Shown one piece after another: positions 44,831 through 58,315 of a stretch of DNA of 64,000 nucleotides. Below the pieces are notes generated by a model. It saw nothing but the letters and a program-made list of their open reading frames with translations. It did no database searches and was not told the DNA's origin. The stretch comes from Limonium bicolor (lineage: Eukaryota > Streptophyta > Magnoliopsida > Caryophyllales > Plumbaginaceae): the NCBI GenBank assembly GCA_023374045.1, contig CM041783.1:91051298-91115297 (forward strand), written 5' to 3'. Each line of letters starts with the position of its first letter. Positions within the stretch are counted from its first letter, which is position 1. A program made the translations under genes and the position numbers.

Positions 44831-47800
44831 TTAGAAGTTAGAGAGGAGTCAGAATTTAGGATATGATTTAAGCTTGGAGTTTTGGAAAATGATTTGATTA
44901 TGAAGTGATTTGGGGTTTGAATGATGATTTGAGTATGTGAAGCAATTGAAGTTGGAGTAGAGATCCTGAGCTTTTCGGGTTTGAGATTCTAAAAGGTGAA
45001 GGTTTTAGGATATTTTGGGGTTTGAAATGAGATGATGATACGGTGAATTATTTGAAGATGTGATTGTCAAAGTCATCTTTCAAAATTTGTTTTATTTTGC
45101 AAAGGGTGGGTGATCCTTCGGAATCACCCATGTACCCCTCGAACGTGACACTTAGTTAGTGGTAAGTGCCGAGGCTCAAAAGATGGGGTAGATTATTTAT
45201 GTCAAAGACCAGGGTTTTAAGAGGAACAACATGCATAAGACGTCCTCGGTCAAACCTTAGTAACTTCTCTAACTCCCAGGTTTTAAAACGTTAAAAACTG
45301 AAAACATTGAAATCGAGTAAAGGGAGTTAGACGATTCTAAAATCCCGGCTGCAACTAGGAAGACAGTCACATCTCTAGCACCCCGCCTTGTAAAAATCTA
45401 GGCTGCAATTAGGGGAGGTTTGTCACCCTAATGCCCCGCCTGAAGAAATCCAAACTGTGAAAAGGGATGTGACGACTCCAGTGCCCCGCCTCGGATTGTT
45501 TTGGAAAAGCAGACAAGTGATTTCTATTCAGGATGGAAATGTCTTGAAGGGGTTAGACATTTCTTGTTCCCTGAAAACGGTTTATTTTGGATTTGAAAAC
45601 TAAGTTAGAAAACTTTTGGAGTTGTAAGGAATACTCTGTAAAGAAACACTGATTTTGAGAAATGTTTTAGGAGAAAACTTTCTATGATTTGAGAAGAGTT
45701 TTTCCTTTAAGATTCCCCAAAATAGTTTCAAAAAATCTTGATGAAAATTTGTAGAGAAGAGAATTATTTTAAATTTTAAATAAGGATTTTCAGATTTTGG
45801 AATTAATTTTGAAGTGTGAATCTTGGAATGAAACTTGATTTTGCAGGATTATTATGAGAAGTGTTTTTGGATTTTTTGAAGTTTGGAATGGGTTTACCAG
45901 TTGGAGCTTGAATTGAACTGAATTTGGATTGATGTTGGGCCGAATTGGGTTGGTTTTGGGCTTTTGGGCCGAATTAGGTTTGTTTTGGGGTTTTGGGGTG
46001 AGTTGGGCCTTGTTTGGGATTTTGGGCTAAATCGGGCTTACTTGGGCTTTTGGGCCGGATCTAAAGTGGATCTATTTTTGGAGTAATGATGAAATGGAAG
46101 TTGGGGTTGATTTTGGATTGAGGTGGAGTTCACCAATTTTGGAGGTGGGCTAATTGTTTTTGAAGTGGGTCTTGAATATTTTGAGAATTGGGCTAAATGT
46201 GGGTTGTGCCGGATGGGAATTAGGCAAGGTTCAAAGTGGGCCAGGTTGAGTGATTTGAGCCGCATTCTGATTTGGGCCAAGTTTATTATTTGGGCTAGAA
46301 TGTCATTTAGGATTCAACCAGATTGGGCCTTGTTGTTATGTTTTTTTTTGAATTCTGGAATTAGAAAAGTCTCAAGGCCTACAATGAGAGGTTTCCCTTT
46401 TTATTATATATATATATTTTATAGATGTGTGTTTTAGGGTTTAGGGTGTCACCACCAAGAGATAGGTGAATGACCAATCAATTATGGGGGACCCCTCTAT
46501 CCTAGTGGCTAGGACCTAAGGACTAATAAGTTAGGAAACTGGAATAATGATAATTGTAATGAAATAAGTATATACATACATAATGAAGAGATAAACCACG
46601 TAGTCAGACAAGCCATAATATATAGACAACGAAAATCGAGCTCTAGGGATCATGTTTGTATTTTTCTTCCTTTTATCGCCTTATGACTTACAGACCTATC
46701 AAAAATTAGATATCATCCAAACTTGAAAGTAAATCATCTATCTTCGATGTTAAGCATGCCATCAAAACAAACGAGTCGTCATTTCTCTTTTGCCAATTTT
46801 CGGTCGGACCTAAACTAATCCAAAATTTAAACGGTTATGTCAATCTACACTACCTACTGTATTAATCACTATACACTCAAAAACAATATGTTGCAGCCAA
46901 AATATGAGACACACAGGGTTAGATTAATCCTCTTCACCTTAACGACATTACTACCCGTAAGCAAAGTGTAATGTTAAAAGCTACAAACCGATCCTGTGTC
47001 ATTTTTTAGAACGCAGTAATATACACACCTACAGTGGTGAGTTCATCAGTGAAAAGTAACAATCAAAAGCAGCAAATCAGATATCATGTCTGCATATGAT
47101 TCAATTAGATAGAGAAGTAGCAGGAGTTCAGGGCTTAGTACCGGTAAGGGAACAAGTACAGATCCCAGCTAAGAAAATAGAGAAAAGAAAGGAAAAACAA
47201 AATCGAAGAGAGGTAAACCAGACACAAAATATGGGTTAGTAGACAGAAACGGTCAATATGAATAAGGAACATATAGTATTTGCAGGCATAATTCTCACAT
47301 CTGAACTTGCTCGCGGGGGACTTGGACATATGACAATTATACTGGAAATTGATAGAACATCCAAGACGAGTATATACGAAGCCATTATTGATACCTAGAG
47401 GCGATTTTGGATCTACACAGACATAAATGAATGATGAACAAAACTAGATAGATGATGAGCAACCTTTCATAGAGAAAAATCAGAGGATGGCGGTGTAAAG
47501 GACAAACTTCGAATGAACACCATTAATTAACAAATAACCTGGGTATGGGTGCAATAAAAACGCACCTACAACCTTACACAGACTCGTAAAATAGACATGA
47601 AATGTGATCTCAGAGAGGATAGTCTTTAACAAAAAGGGAGTAGAATATCGAACGTTTCATAGTCGTGGGCTTGTTATCCCATCTTGCAGTTCTCGAACCC
47701 GCAGACCCTATTTTAGGGTTCAGAATTCATTGGAATGCATACTGGGTTTGACAAAGAAAATGCAAACAGAGTGAAATTGAGATTGTTCGACTTGTTTGTG

Positions 47801-48920
47801 AACTCACGAACTTTGAAACCCATAATGGGTCTGGCCTTCGTTTAAAGCCAGTGTGCAGAATTCAAACAAAGAACACGAGTTATTGAGAGTTTGGAAGAGA
47901 CGAACGGGGGATGAGGCTAGGAACGTGGGAGTTAGTATCGACATCGGAAAGATGTTTTTGAAAAAAAACCATACCTCACTTGTTTCTTTTAGCTAGTCCT
48001 GAAGTGGCTCATTTGACAAATTTGGTGAATGAATGGAAAACAAGAAAACAACAAGCGTTGAACAGAGAAACACATAATTAAGGGGGAGATGAAAACAAAC
48101 ATGCTTTCTCTTCAGAACTAAAGCTCACTCACTTCCTCATTGAATCGAATCCAAAGGAGGGTGGGGTGAGACTGATTTTCGGACGAGGAAAATGAACGGT
48201 GAGAATGTTCTAGATTTTTAGTTCTTGGTCTCAAACCAAGAGAGTCAAACAAAATAAAAGAATAATAGGGATCGGTGTCAGCAGGGATCAAAACGTGTCC
48301 TTCACTGTAGGGTTTTTGAGAGGTTTTTGTAATAGAGATAATAAGGTTTTGGGGGTAGATGTTGGGCTAGGGTTTAATGGGGCCGGTTTTAACTTTGGGT
48401 CCAAGTTAGGATATGTTGGGTCTGGTTGTGACAGGAAAGCAGGAGAGGAGAAAAAAAAACAAAACCTGACTGTGCTTTATTCAGGTTTCAAACTTGGGTT
48501 GTTTACCAATTCTTGTCATACTTAACCCAACTACACAATTGCGGAATTCACCATGTAAGCATAGAAAATGGAAATTAAGTCTTGAAACGAGCTAAACGAA
48601 AAAGAAAACACCATTCATGCTCCTTCCAGGAATCAAACCTGAGATCGACGAGTTACCTAGTGAGTATGCTGACAAGTTACGCTGAGTGGGAATTCAGTTA
48701 TACGAGTGAAAGGAAAAATAATAGAGCTTCAATTCAAACTGGATTAATGCTCTAAAATCGTTTTAAACAAGGATTTACAAATGAATAAAAGATTTGGCAG
48801 AAATAAAATGCACTAAGCAAACTATATACTATAATATTAAGTACATAAAATAATGAAATGGTCGCTAGTATAGTGAGATAAAATGCCAGTGAATGTGGTG
48901 AAAATGGAAAACCAATTGAA

Positions 48921-49008
48921 TTTTTTTTGATAAGTGGGGTAGGTTTTGAACCAAGGACCTTTGGTTCAAGGACACCACTCCTCTACCACCAAACCACGGG
49001 GGCTTGGT
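48921..49008 (-). mobile_element. Short tRNA-derived SINE
   Basis: On the minus strand: cccccgtggtttggtggtag (A-box-like), then ggttcaaaacc (B box, 48942-48952) and an eight-base A tail. It is flanked by atggaaaaccaattgaa (48904-48920) and atggaaaacgaattgaa (49009-49025), a 17-base target duplication with one change, as made by LINE-type retrotransposition. At 88 bases it is among the shortest SINEs. Confidence 0.8.
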
Positions 49009-49313
49009 ATGGAAAACGAATTGAATATGTACAAGCGGCGAGATGTACTAAACATAAGCTGAAATTAGTAGTACAAGGTACATACATTGATAGAAATAAT
49101 AATGGAAATAAAGATGATAAAGTAATGAGTAAAAGCAAAACATACGAGTTTACAATTGCATCGAAATAGGGGTGAAGAATCAAAATCGAATACATAAAAT
49201 AATGAGAGGTAACGAAAACCGGAGTGGCTAAAAAAATGAAAGTAATAAAATAAGTGTATAAAACAGAGTATGATAAAAAGAGGTTACCATAAAGAAGGCT
49301 CGTCCTCCTTTTC

Positions 49314-52300
49314 TGTAACACCCCAACCACAAACTCCACACTTAGCCCGTAATCGCAGCAGAAAAACATAACTTACTCATTAACCAAAAAGGCGGTGTTA
49401 CACGCCGTTAGCCACCCACGTGGCTAACAAGGCTGTTACATACAATGTATCGGTCTGATTACAGAAATCCCGAGCATAATTATAACCTTCCAAAAATACT
49501 TACCCAAAAGAATCATAATATACCGAGTGTTAATGTACAAAAATCACCAAACTAATCCTACATTCACCCAAATATACGACCTTGAGTGTACAAGCACTAC
49601 TCGGGTTCAACATCCAAAAATAACAAAAGTATTCCTTTAGGCTCCATGCTATAACCACTCAGCTTCCTCGATCACTCTCCTGAAAAATAATATGTGCCCC
49701 CAAAGGGGGTCGGCAACCCTTGGCTGGCATGGTTAAAGTGCAGCCCGCTGACTACCGGGATACACACAACTATTTGTCATGATAACATGGCATTGATTTT
49801 AACATACAACATATACATTATATAACAAGAAATATTGCTTAACAATAACAACACATGCGTAGTGAGAACAAATCACATTAAGAAACAACCAACATAGTTA
49901 GTCGACATAGTAAGCCTAGAGAATGACTTCATCCTCATGTTAAGCTTGTCACATAACACATTCCGTTCTGTCAGTCGAAGAAGTAACTTAACTTAAAAGA
50001 TGAGTCGGATATGGGGATCCGAGCACACCGAACACATAATTTCCCCTTAGCCCGAGTGGAAGTCAGGTAGGTAAGCTTTGGCTAAGCTAGTGGGAGGTTG
50101 AAAACCAAGAAGGAGAACAACCCTAACACAAGGAGCGAGAGAGCCGAATCTGATGCAGATGTCGACCCCCGTACATACACGCATGACCGGAACGACCGAA
50201 TTCGTCACTCCCCGGTTAGCACTTGTTAGAAGTCCCACAATGGGAACTTAATACATTCTCTCACAAATGAGTGTTTAAGTCTAGTTAGACATACAAGGGA
50301 AGCGAGTCATAATTCGGCAACACATACAACAACCAAACATACATAGCCGTGGTTAGAACGTTCCTTAGGTCGGGAACGCTATTACCGGATACCGTTCTCT
50401 TACGTCTTCCTAGCCTTGGTTAATTAACAGTTAACATGCATTCGAGGTTACCGGTATCGGTATGCACACATCCCTTTAAAATAAAGGCTGTAAACTCGTT
50501 TCATGATTTAATCTTACAAAGTCATAAACACACAGAAAAGCAAACAACACACAAGCCGGTGTAAACCGGTAGGCAACAGACTGCAAGAAAACCATACCTT
50601 GGTCCCTGCTGTGATTGTGTTCCACCGTGGGAGAACCCTATACACATTTAGTAACGTCGGTTAATTAACTTGTTTAACTCCCGAACTACTAAGTATTTTA
50701 CATGTTGTATGACATGTTTTAATGCTTAAACTTACCCTTGATTACCCTCATTATACCCCCTAGGGTTAACTAATAAAACCACATTTAGTTTGTTTTTTTT
50801 TCTTCTTTGGTCTGACCGACCCACCAACCGACCCACCAACTGGGTCGGTCCATTCCAGCAATTCTTGGATTTGAAAATTCTACTTCGTCCGACCCACGTC
50901 CGACCCAAGTCCTCTAGGTCGGACCATGTCTGAAACTTTTCCGTCTTTTACAACTCACCTAACCGACCCAACACAATTCTGACCGACCCACAACCTTCTG
51001 GGTCGGTCCTTCCCCGAGACCTTTCCGTTCTTGATCTTTGCCCGACCGACCCATGTCCGACCCAAGTCCCCTGGGTCGGACCATTCCAGAACCATTTACG
51101 GGTGACTTACAGAGGCCGACCGACCCAACCTTGGGTCGGTCCCCTGGGTCGGCCGACACCAGAACATGCCCAAAAATTGTCAAATCTTCTCCAAACTTTT
51201 CCTCAAACCTTCTAATGTGTTCTAACATCATTTGGCACACTTATACTCTCATACAACATCCATAAAACTCATTTTCTATCTCCTTATACACTTACTCATT
51301 TCTTACCAAAATTCCTGACACTTATAATGTTTTCTCCTTAGGTTTCTAAGTGGTGTTTCATACCTATGATAAAAACTATGCCAAAAATGTTTGCTCACCA
51401 CTCTCACCCACTTACTAGTCCACAAATAATGCAACATTCCCACCTTAAGGTTCAACCATCTACTCATCTCCAACTATCTAGTTTCCAACCAATCTTTATA
51501 CTAAATTCTTCCTCTCAAAATACCTTGTAGTTCTCTAGTTTGTTCCCACCTAGAAATGCACTTAAACCATTAAATTCCAACACAAATTTTGACATGATCT
51601 CCCCATAATTATAACATGTTCCCATACATTATTTAGCCCACTAAAACACTCAAACCAACAAACTCATCCAAGGCACTAATTTACACACCAATTCCATCAT
51701 TTTAACCACAAACACCATAATGTACATAAACCTTCAAAGCTTGGCTCTTAGGCCCTTAAACAACATCAAACTAAACACTGAATTTCCTCATACTATTAGC
51801 AACACCTGCATCTACACTCAACATTTATATTGCTCAAGCATAAACACATTCATAGATCACACATTAGTTTAAGGTAAGTTAATTACCTTGAGTTTTCTTT
51901 TCAAAAACTCTTTCTCTTGACTTCTTGTTCCTCAATCGGTATCCAACGGGATTAATTGCTACACTAATGACCAAATACCATGAATGGTAATGAGCACCAT
52001 GGAATTAAATAAAGCTCTTGCAACAACCCTAAAACAAGAGGGTGTTTAAGCATGAAAATGAAGAGATTTTACCTTCTACTTCACAATGGGCTTCTTAGGA
52101 ATAAAGATGGGCAATATCCAGCACTTAGTGAGGCTTCGAATAAGCTAAAACGAAGAGCAAATACTAGAGCTCAAAACAGAGCAAAAACTGGCCAAGAAAG
52201 ATGGAGAAATTGAGGGATTTTTGAGTTGTTTCTTACCTTAAACCATCAAAGGGTTGATTAGCTTCAAGAATGGGTGTTTTCCTCTTTAAAATGAGCTACA

Positions 52301-53160
52301 CCCATGGAAGTCAAATGTGGAGTTTTAAGATTTTGAAAGGTGGAAAATGATCTCCAAAGCAAGGTGAGTATTTTGGTGTATTTTGGTTTCGATTTGGACT
52401 TGATTTGGTGAAGGAACAAGGAAGGAGAAGGATGAGGTTGGAGCTGCTCAAGAAATCGCCATGGATGAACAAGGAACAGCGAGAGAGAGCTGGAAGGGGG
52501 AAAAATCGTAAGCCAAGAAGAGAATGGGAGAGAGAGAAATGAAAAAGGTAGTTTGTACTTGCTTACCTTTATTATTTTGTCCTTTAGCTAATAGAATAAG
52601 ATAATTAAGCAAGAGAGGGGGGGCAAAAACGTGAGCTGCTTCTCACATAATGGAAAAGTCAAATTTTTTTGTAAAAGTAGAGAGGAGGTGGCGCATGGTC
52701 ATTTAGCAGATAACACCCGTAAGTTCCCGAATTGTCAGTTTTAACAGTCCGGGTCCGGTTTCCGGAATATTTTTTTTTATTCTAAAAATTCTTAGACTTT
52801 AATTAGAATATAATTATAGTTATAAAATCAACTATAATTTATACAAGTCCGATTTAACTGTTTAAAGTCACGTTTTTCGGTTTTCTCGAAAAACGTGCTT
52901 TAAAGCCTCGTTTGTGCTTTTAATCCACTATTTGGATTTGTTTCGTTCGGGAACTTCTCCCGCATGTCCTTAGTGACTAAATAAGTCCTAGGAATCCATT
53001 TAGGACCCTAGATAGTTCATATACTTACTATAATTATTTAACACACATTTTCTTTTTCGTTTTGGTTTTTATTTCTTCACCAGTGTTCTTAAGGATTTAA
53101 TTAGCCTTAAAATATCATAATTATATAATTAACTAACATATTAAGGTTTGGGGTATTTCA
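49314..53160 (-). mobile_element. Solo LTR H (3847 bases, Tekay family)
   Basis: On the minus strand it starts tgaaataccccaaacc at 53160 and ends ggggtgttaca at 49314. Flanks ttttc at 49309-49313 and 53161-53165 are a perfect target duplication. It is related to LTRs A, B and D but more diverged; its dyad (around 52868-52904, arms cacgtttttcg and cgaaaaacgtg) and its ccccctttggggg hairpin (49697-49709) keep the shape with changed bases. No gene inside. Confidence 0.93.
50812..51158. repeat. Palindromic ACCGACCCA array, H
   Basis: Units gaccgaccca and tgggtcggtc face each other, about five times, at the LTR position matching the arrays of A, B and D. Confidence 0.7.
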
Positions 53161-53165
53161 TTTTC

Positions 53166-53308
53166 ATAAGGAATATAAGATTTTTTAGATCGGGAAAAGG
53201 AAATTCCTTTGATTAAAACGGGGACGGCCCTTTTATTTCTAAAAACATGTTTATTTTTCATATTTTCATTTTAATATAAAAAACGGGTGAGAATTTTTAG
53301 TGTCTACA
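53166..53308 (-). mobile_element. Ogre-like LTR, 5' start on minus strand
   Basis: First 143 bases of the LTR continued at 49313, starting tgtagacactaaaaattc at 53308 next to a polypurine tract. Confidence 0.65.
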
Positions 53309-53326
53309 GATGGTTCCCCTTGATTC
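53309..53326 (-). other. Polypurine tract of element G
   Basis: On the minus strand gaatcaaggggaaccatc precedes the LTR start tgtagaca. It marks the downstream end of element G's internal region. Confidence 0.65.
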
Positions 53327-53439
53327 CATTCTGCAATAGAAGGCTTACAGAATTGGATTAAGGTTGACGGGGTGCCAAAAATTCTAACTAAGGTTTTAGG
53401 TGTACACCGAGATGCGGTTGCAGATGGAATAATGCATGA

Positions 53440-53860
53440 ATGCAATGGGAAAATTACATGATAACCTGATGCGCGAGGACTTATGACGAGCCTCGAATGC
53501 GATTGAAGGTATGAGGACTTATGACGAGCCTCGATTAGACCTCTTGACATCTAACCCTAGAACTTATGACGAGCCTAGAATACTAATAATATAGGATTGG
53601 TAAGGGTGCATGAGGGCTTAGAAGTGCCTCAACTGAACCTCTTGAAATCTAGTCCTAGGGCTTATGACAGGCCTAGAATGCAATTTAAAGTACTAGGACT
53701 TAGGAGTGCCTTTACTAGACCTCTTGATATCTAGCTATAGGACTTATGATGATCCAATAATACTAACAATTAGATTGGTTTAGGGTGCATGAGGACTTAT
53801 GACAAGCCTCAGCTAGATCTCTTGACATCTAGCTATAGAACTTATGATGAGCCTATAATA
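53440..53860. repeat. Degenerate cttatgacgagcct repeats
   Basis: Words gaggacttatgacgagcctcg and ctagacctcttgacatctag recur with irregular spacing. The core is the reverse complement of E's ggctcgtcataag repeat, so both elements share an ancestral repeat before the tract. Confidence 0.75.
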
Positions 53861-53875
53861 CTTTTGATTGTGTTT

Positions 53876-55372
53876 CGTACTAGTAGAGTAATTGCTGCCT
53901 AGCAGGCGGATGTGGAACGAGCTCGCACTAGTAGCGTAATAGCTGCCTAGTAGAGGAAAAGTGTTGGGACCGTACTAGTAGCGTAATAGCTACCTAGCAG
54001 GTGGAGGTGAAACGATCTCGCACTAGTAGCGTAATAGCAGGCTAGTGGAGGAAAAGTAGTGGGACCGTACTAGTAGCGTAATAGCTTCCTAGCAGGTGGA
54101 TGTGAAACGATCTCACACTAGGAGCGTTATAGCTGCCTAGTGGAGGAAAATATTGGGACCGTACTAGTAGCGTAATAGCTGCCTAGCAGGTGGATGTGAA
54201 ATGATCTCGCACTAGTAGCGTAATAGCTGCCTAGTGGAGGAAAATGTTGGGACCATACTAGTAGCGTAATAGCTGCCTAACTGGTGGATGTGAAACGATC
54301 TCGCACTAGTAGCGTAATAGCTGCCTAGTGGAGGAAAATGTTGGGACCGTACTAGTAGCGTAATAGCTGTCTAGCAGGTAGATGTGAAACGATCTCGCAC
54401 TAGTAGCGTAATAACTGCCTAGTGTAGGAAAATGTTGGGACCGTACTAGTAGCGTAATAGTTGCCTAGTAGGTGGATGTGAAGTGATCTCGCACTAGTAG
54501 CGTAATAGCTGCCTAGTGAAGGAAAATGTTGGGACGGTACTAGTAGCATAATAGCTGCCTAGTAGGTGGATGTGAAACGATCTTGTACTAGTAGCGTAAT
54601 AGCTGCCTAGTGGAGGAAAATGTTGGGACCGTACTAGTAGCGTAATAGCTTCCTAGCGGTGGATGTGAAACGATCTTGCACTAGTAGTGTAATAGCTTCC
54701 TAGTGGAGGAAAATGTTGGGACTGTACTAGTAGCGTAATAGCTGCCTAGTGGAGGAAAATGTTGGGACCGTACTAGTAGCGTAATAGCTGTCTAGCAGGT
54801 GGATGTGAAACGATCTCGCACTAGTAGCGTAATAGCTGCCTAGTGGAGGAAAATGTTGGGACCGTACAAGTAGCGTAATAGCTACCTTGTAGGTGGATGT
54901 GAAACGATCTCGCACTAGTAGCGTAATAGCTGCCTGGTGGAGGAAAATGTTGGGACCGTACTAGTAGCGTAATAGCTGCCTAGTAGATAGACGTGAAACG
55001 ATCTCACACTAGTAGTGTAATAGCTGCCTAGTGGAGGAAAATATTGGGACGGTACTAGTAGCGCAATAGCTGCCTAGCAAGTGGATATGAAACGATCTCG
55101 CACTAGTAGCGTAATAGCTGCCTAGTGGAGGAAAATGTTGGGACCGTACTAGCAGCGTAATAACTACCTAGCAGGTGGATGTGAAACGATCTCGCACTAG
55201 TAACGTAATAGCTGCCTAGTGGAGGAAAATGTTGGGACCATACTAGTAGCGTAATAGCTGCCTAGTAGGTGGATGTGAAACAATCTCACACTCGTAGTGT
55301 AATAGCTGCCTAGTGGAGGAAAATGTTGGGACCATACTAGTAGCGTAATAGCTACCTAGCAGGTGGGTGTGA
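53876..55372. repeat. Satellite-like array, 94-base period, about 16 copies
   Basis: Each unit has two similar halves, both starting actagtagcgtaatagctgc: a ~50-base half with aggtggatgtgaaacgatct and a ~44-base half with tggaggaaaatgttgggacc. One half is out of order near 54720-54770, as from unequal crossing over. Located in G before the polypurine tract, a known birthplace of satellites in Tat elements. Confidence 0.92.
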
Positions 55373-58157
55373 AAATGGTGAATGGAATAGTAAAAGAGTT
55401 TTGTGAGTGAAAGACCATCTGAGTGGAATGAGGATTATATTACAAGCTTAAGTGAAACAACGGATTGAATGTTTTGAGTGAATTTGTGATATCCATAAAA
55501 GGATTCATACATGCATGTGAAATGAGATATGATGTGGTTAACAAATGCATTAATTGAGTTGAAACTCCCTTTTTGTGGATGTAGGTTTTTTTTATTTGTG
55601 AGTTGATGGTTCCAAAGTTGCTTCAAAAACTTTGAGATGACCTTGGCATGTGTTGATGGCTCCGGATTACGTCGATGGCTTTAACATGCACTGATGGATC
55701 CGGTGTGGCCAACGATCTCGGGGTGGTTGGTGGGTTTTGATATGACAATGATTTTCTTTGTGATTGGTGAACTTGAGAATGGTTGATGGTCTTGACACGG
55801 TTGTTGAAGTTCGAGGTGACTGATCAGCTGGCTCCATTTGATGGATTTGCTGTGGGTGAATGCCTTTGCATGGTTGAAAGGTCAATCATGGTCAGATGGC
55901 TCCAGAAATATAAACGGACAAGGTATAATTTCGGTGCCCTAAGATGGTTCAGGGATGGTATCCACTTGGCTCCAGCATTGCTCTTGTATGGTTCTGAGAT
56001 GATCCGATGTATCTCAAGGGCAACCCATGATGGCTCCTGGAAAGGCTCAAAATAGTTCAAGGGTGGCCCGGGGTGGCTCCAGAATGGTTCGATGTAGCTC
56101 AAAGATGGCAATGGATGACTTCATATTGGTTTAATGTAGCTCGAACATAGCCTAGGATGGCTCCAGCTTGGCTTCTTTTGATAAAAGGTTACGTTTTTGC
56201 AGCAGCAACTAAAGTCGACTTTCAGCGAGACTATGTAGAGTTCTTACCAGTCAGATGATGAATTTCTTATGATAAATGCAGACATTAGGTGTTAGTCGTG
56301 ATGCCAAATGGATATGCAGCTTCGGTGGTAGTCGTGATGCCAAATGGATATGCAACTTTGGAGGGATGGTACGGTAAAATATAAGACACCTCCTGTTCAA
56401 TATTGAGTGATTGTTGAACTGGAATACGTGAATTACTTTCCTTTCATGGAGGGATGTGGGTCAATCTCTCGTGAATGTGGTAGTGTGTGTTGATGGTGTA
56501 ATGACGGTCATAATGCTCAGAGCAGTATTTTCCTACGAATTTCTTTTTGAGGTTCTAGACTTTCTGATCCTCACAAGTTCCTCACCTGCAATGGGATTAA
56601 CTATTTATGATTTGGTGCTTAGATAAAAAAGTCACTCGCACTCGGAAGACCTTGTGAAGTAAGGTTGCACTCATTCTCTCATGGTCCCTTTGGTATGACG
56701 GGACATGTTGATAACGAGTATGAAGCTTATGATTCATGTTTCAGATCCGATACTTTCAGTTAGCACTCATCAACTAATGAGTCAGAGGTCTTTTATTGGG
56801 TTATAGCGGGGCTAAGGGGTATGATGTATGCCACATGAGACTGGAGGATTTATTTGGGAATTGTAGAGCTTTGTGCAATAGAGGATAGATTTTGCCTTTG
56901 CCATGGGTGGAATGATTTGACGGATTTTGATAACCTTTTATTGGTTTCTACGGGACATCATTGGTCCTTTTGATTTGGATTTGTTCTTCTTGCCTCTTTG
57001 GGTATATGGTTTAAATTTGCTTCTCATTTTTGTGTTTTTGAAATTGCATTTGGCTCATCGAGCTTCTCAAGTTTTTTTTTTGCTTTGTATTTTGGCTTTC
57101 AGCTTCAGAGTTGCATTCACTCATTGATTTCTTTAACCACTTTTGGTTTTTTACGGAATATGGTAGGGGAGGGACCATGGCTCTGGCTCCTACGAGATCC
57201 TCTATTGCAAGGGCAAGTAAGTATATGTGGGGTGGCATATTGTACAAAAAAGTTTTTCATGAAAGGCTCAGTGGGGCTCACTAAGGGATTATGTGCAGGA
57301 CAGTCAGAGCTTTTTGGTTTTGTGAAGATTTTTATTCCTAAGTGCCTCGTCATTCTCATTAGTCGATGATTGTTTTCTTACTATTCTCGGATCTTTGCAT
57401 GAATCACAGTTCGTATCTTGCTATCAACATTGATCTCACTCTAAATTATGTCTGTCCATGTGCTCAAGGAAAGCACAAGTCACTTGTGGCTTTACCTCCA
57501 TTGGATCTCTCTACCTTCCCTCATCGCTCAGTAGATTGTCCAAAACACTCGATTGAAATTCAAGAGAAAATATCGCTGTTTGAACACTACTCACTTGATT
57601 TGTCGTGTTGGTTTTTGATTAGACCCATACGTGAATTGATGGGTCGAAAGTTTAGTGATCCAAGAATCCTTTCAATCAATCTCTCAAGACTTTCCCTAAA
57701 GGTGTCATTTTGATATGGATATATGCAAATGCAACTATCTATAATGCAATATGTTGTGGTAATATGGAATTACTATGTACATAATGCATGAAGTGGTGAA
57801 AATGATAAATGGAGATGGTTGATTTCGATTGAATTTATTTGTGTGTCCCATATTTTTCTGATGCGATGCATGAGTGGTAAGGCTACAGCTAGTCTCGCTT
57901 GAATCGGTTCCAGTTGATGGCCCATGAAGCTCATCCTAACTATATTGACCCTGAGAACAGTCTCAGTTGTCGAGTCCAAGGTGAGACATCCTTCTTCTTA
58001 TACTTTTTTTTGGCAAGAGGAGGAACCAATATTTCTCAAGCGATTTCAGTAAATGTAAATAAAGACAAATACTTTCTACAACTACTATTGTAGGCCAAGA
58101 AATTATGATGTTTAACTTGGTGACTTCTCAGGAAAAAATGAAAGTATCTTCCTTGGC
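55373..58157 (-). mobile_element. Element G, region between gag and array
   Basis: About 2.8 kb where pol should lie on the minus strand. I recognise no protease, RT, RNase H or integrase motif. The part 55640-56170 is a degenerate repeat with gatggctcc and ggatggctccag words. The rest has AT-rich, gene-free sequence with short unrelated open runs. Confidence 0.55.
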
Positions 58158-58310
58158 TCAGAACATATGTTGGAATCCTAGTGCAAAGGTGATTCCTTTG
58201 TCTATCACTTTCTGAACTGCATCCTTCAGTGTGGCGCACTCATTGGTGGTGTGTCCGTAGATTTTGTGATAGTCATAATATTCATGCGAGTGGGGCCCCA
58301 ACTTCTTAAT
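58158..58310 (-). pseudogene. Element G gag, C-terminal part
   Basis: The minus strand reads KKLGPHSHEYYDYHKIYGHT followed by TNECATLKDAVQKVIDKG and stops at 58158. YDYHKIYGHTTNEC corresponds to the CX2HX4HX4C-type finger at the end of Tat gags, with the first Cys replaced by Tyr. It is the end of the gag gene continuing at 60326, split by solo LTR F. Confidence 0.75.
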
Positions 58311-58315
58311 CCGTG

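Larger units (their letters stand above)
43596..49313 (-). mobile_element. Ogre-like LTR, 3' part on minus strand
   Basis: Together with 53166-53308 this forms one LTR of about 5.86 kb, once solo LTR H and one 5-base duplicate are removed. On the minus strand it starts tgtagacactaaa at 53308 and ends cccttcaca at 43596. Ogre LTRs are known to be of this size. The stretch is AT-rich and gene-free; a gggccga/ttttgggc-rich part lies at 45900-46340 and the SINE at 48921. A ggtggtgactct word near its end matches the equivalent place in the E LTR. Confidence 0.65.

Noticed and set aside
48600..48690. tRNA-like word caggtttgattcctgg on the minus strand
   Set aside because: A T-arm-like hairpin alone, without convincing acceptor, D or anticodon arms, and no A tail or target duplication.
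53876..55372. CRISPR-like regular repeats
   Set aside because: Repeats abut without unique spacers, the host is a plant, and both halves are related sequences.
57000..57700. Overlapping open frames with hydrophobic runs (57011-57369, 57366-57713) as possible membrane protein genes
   Set aside because: Low-complexity T-rich DNA gives hydrophobic translations; frames are short, overlap on both strands and match no family I know.
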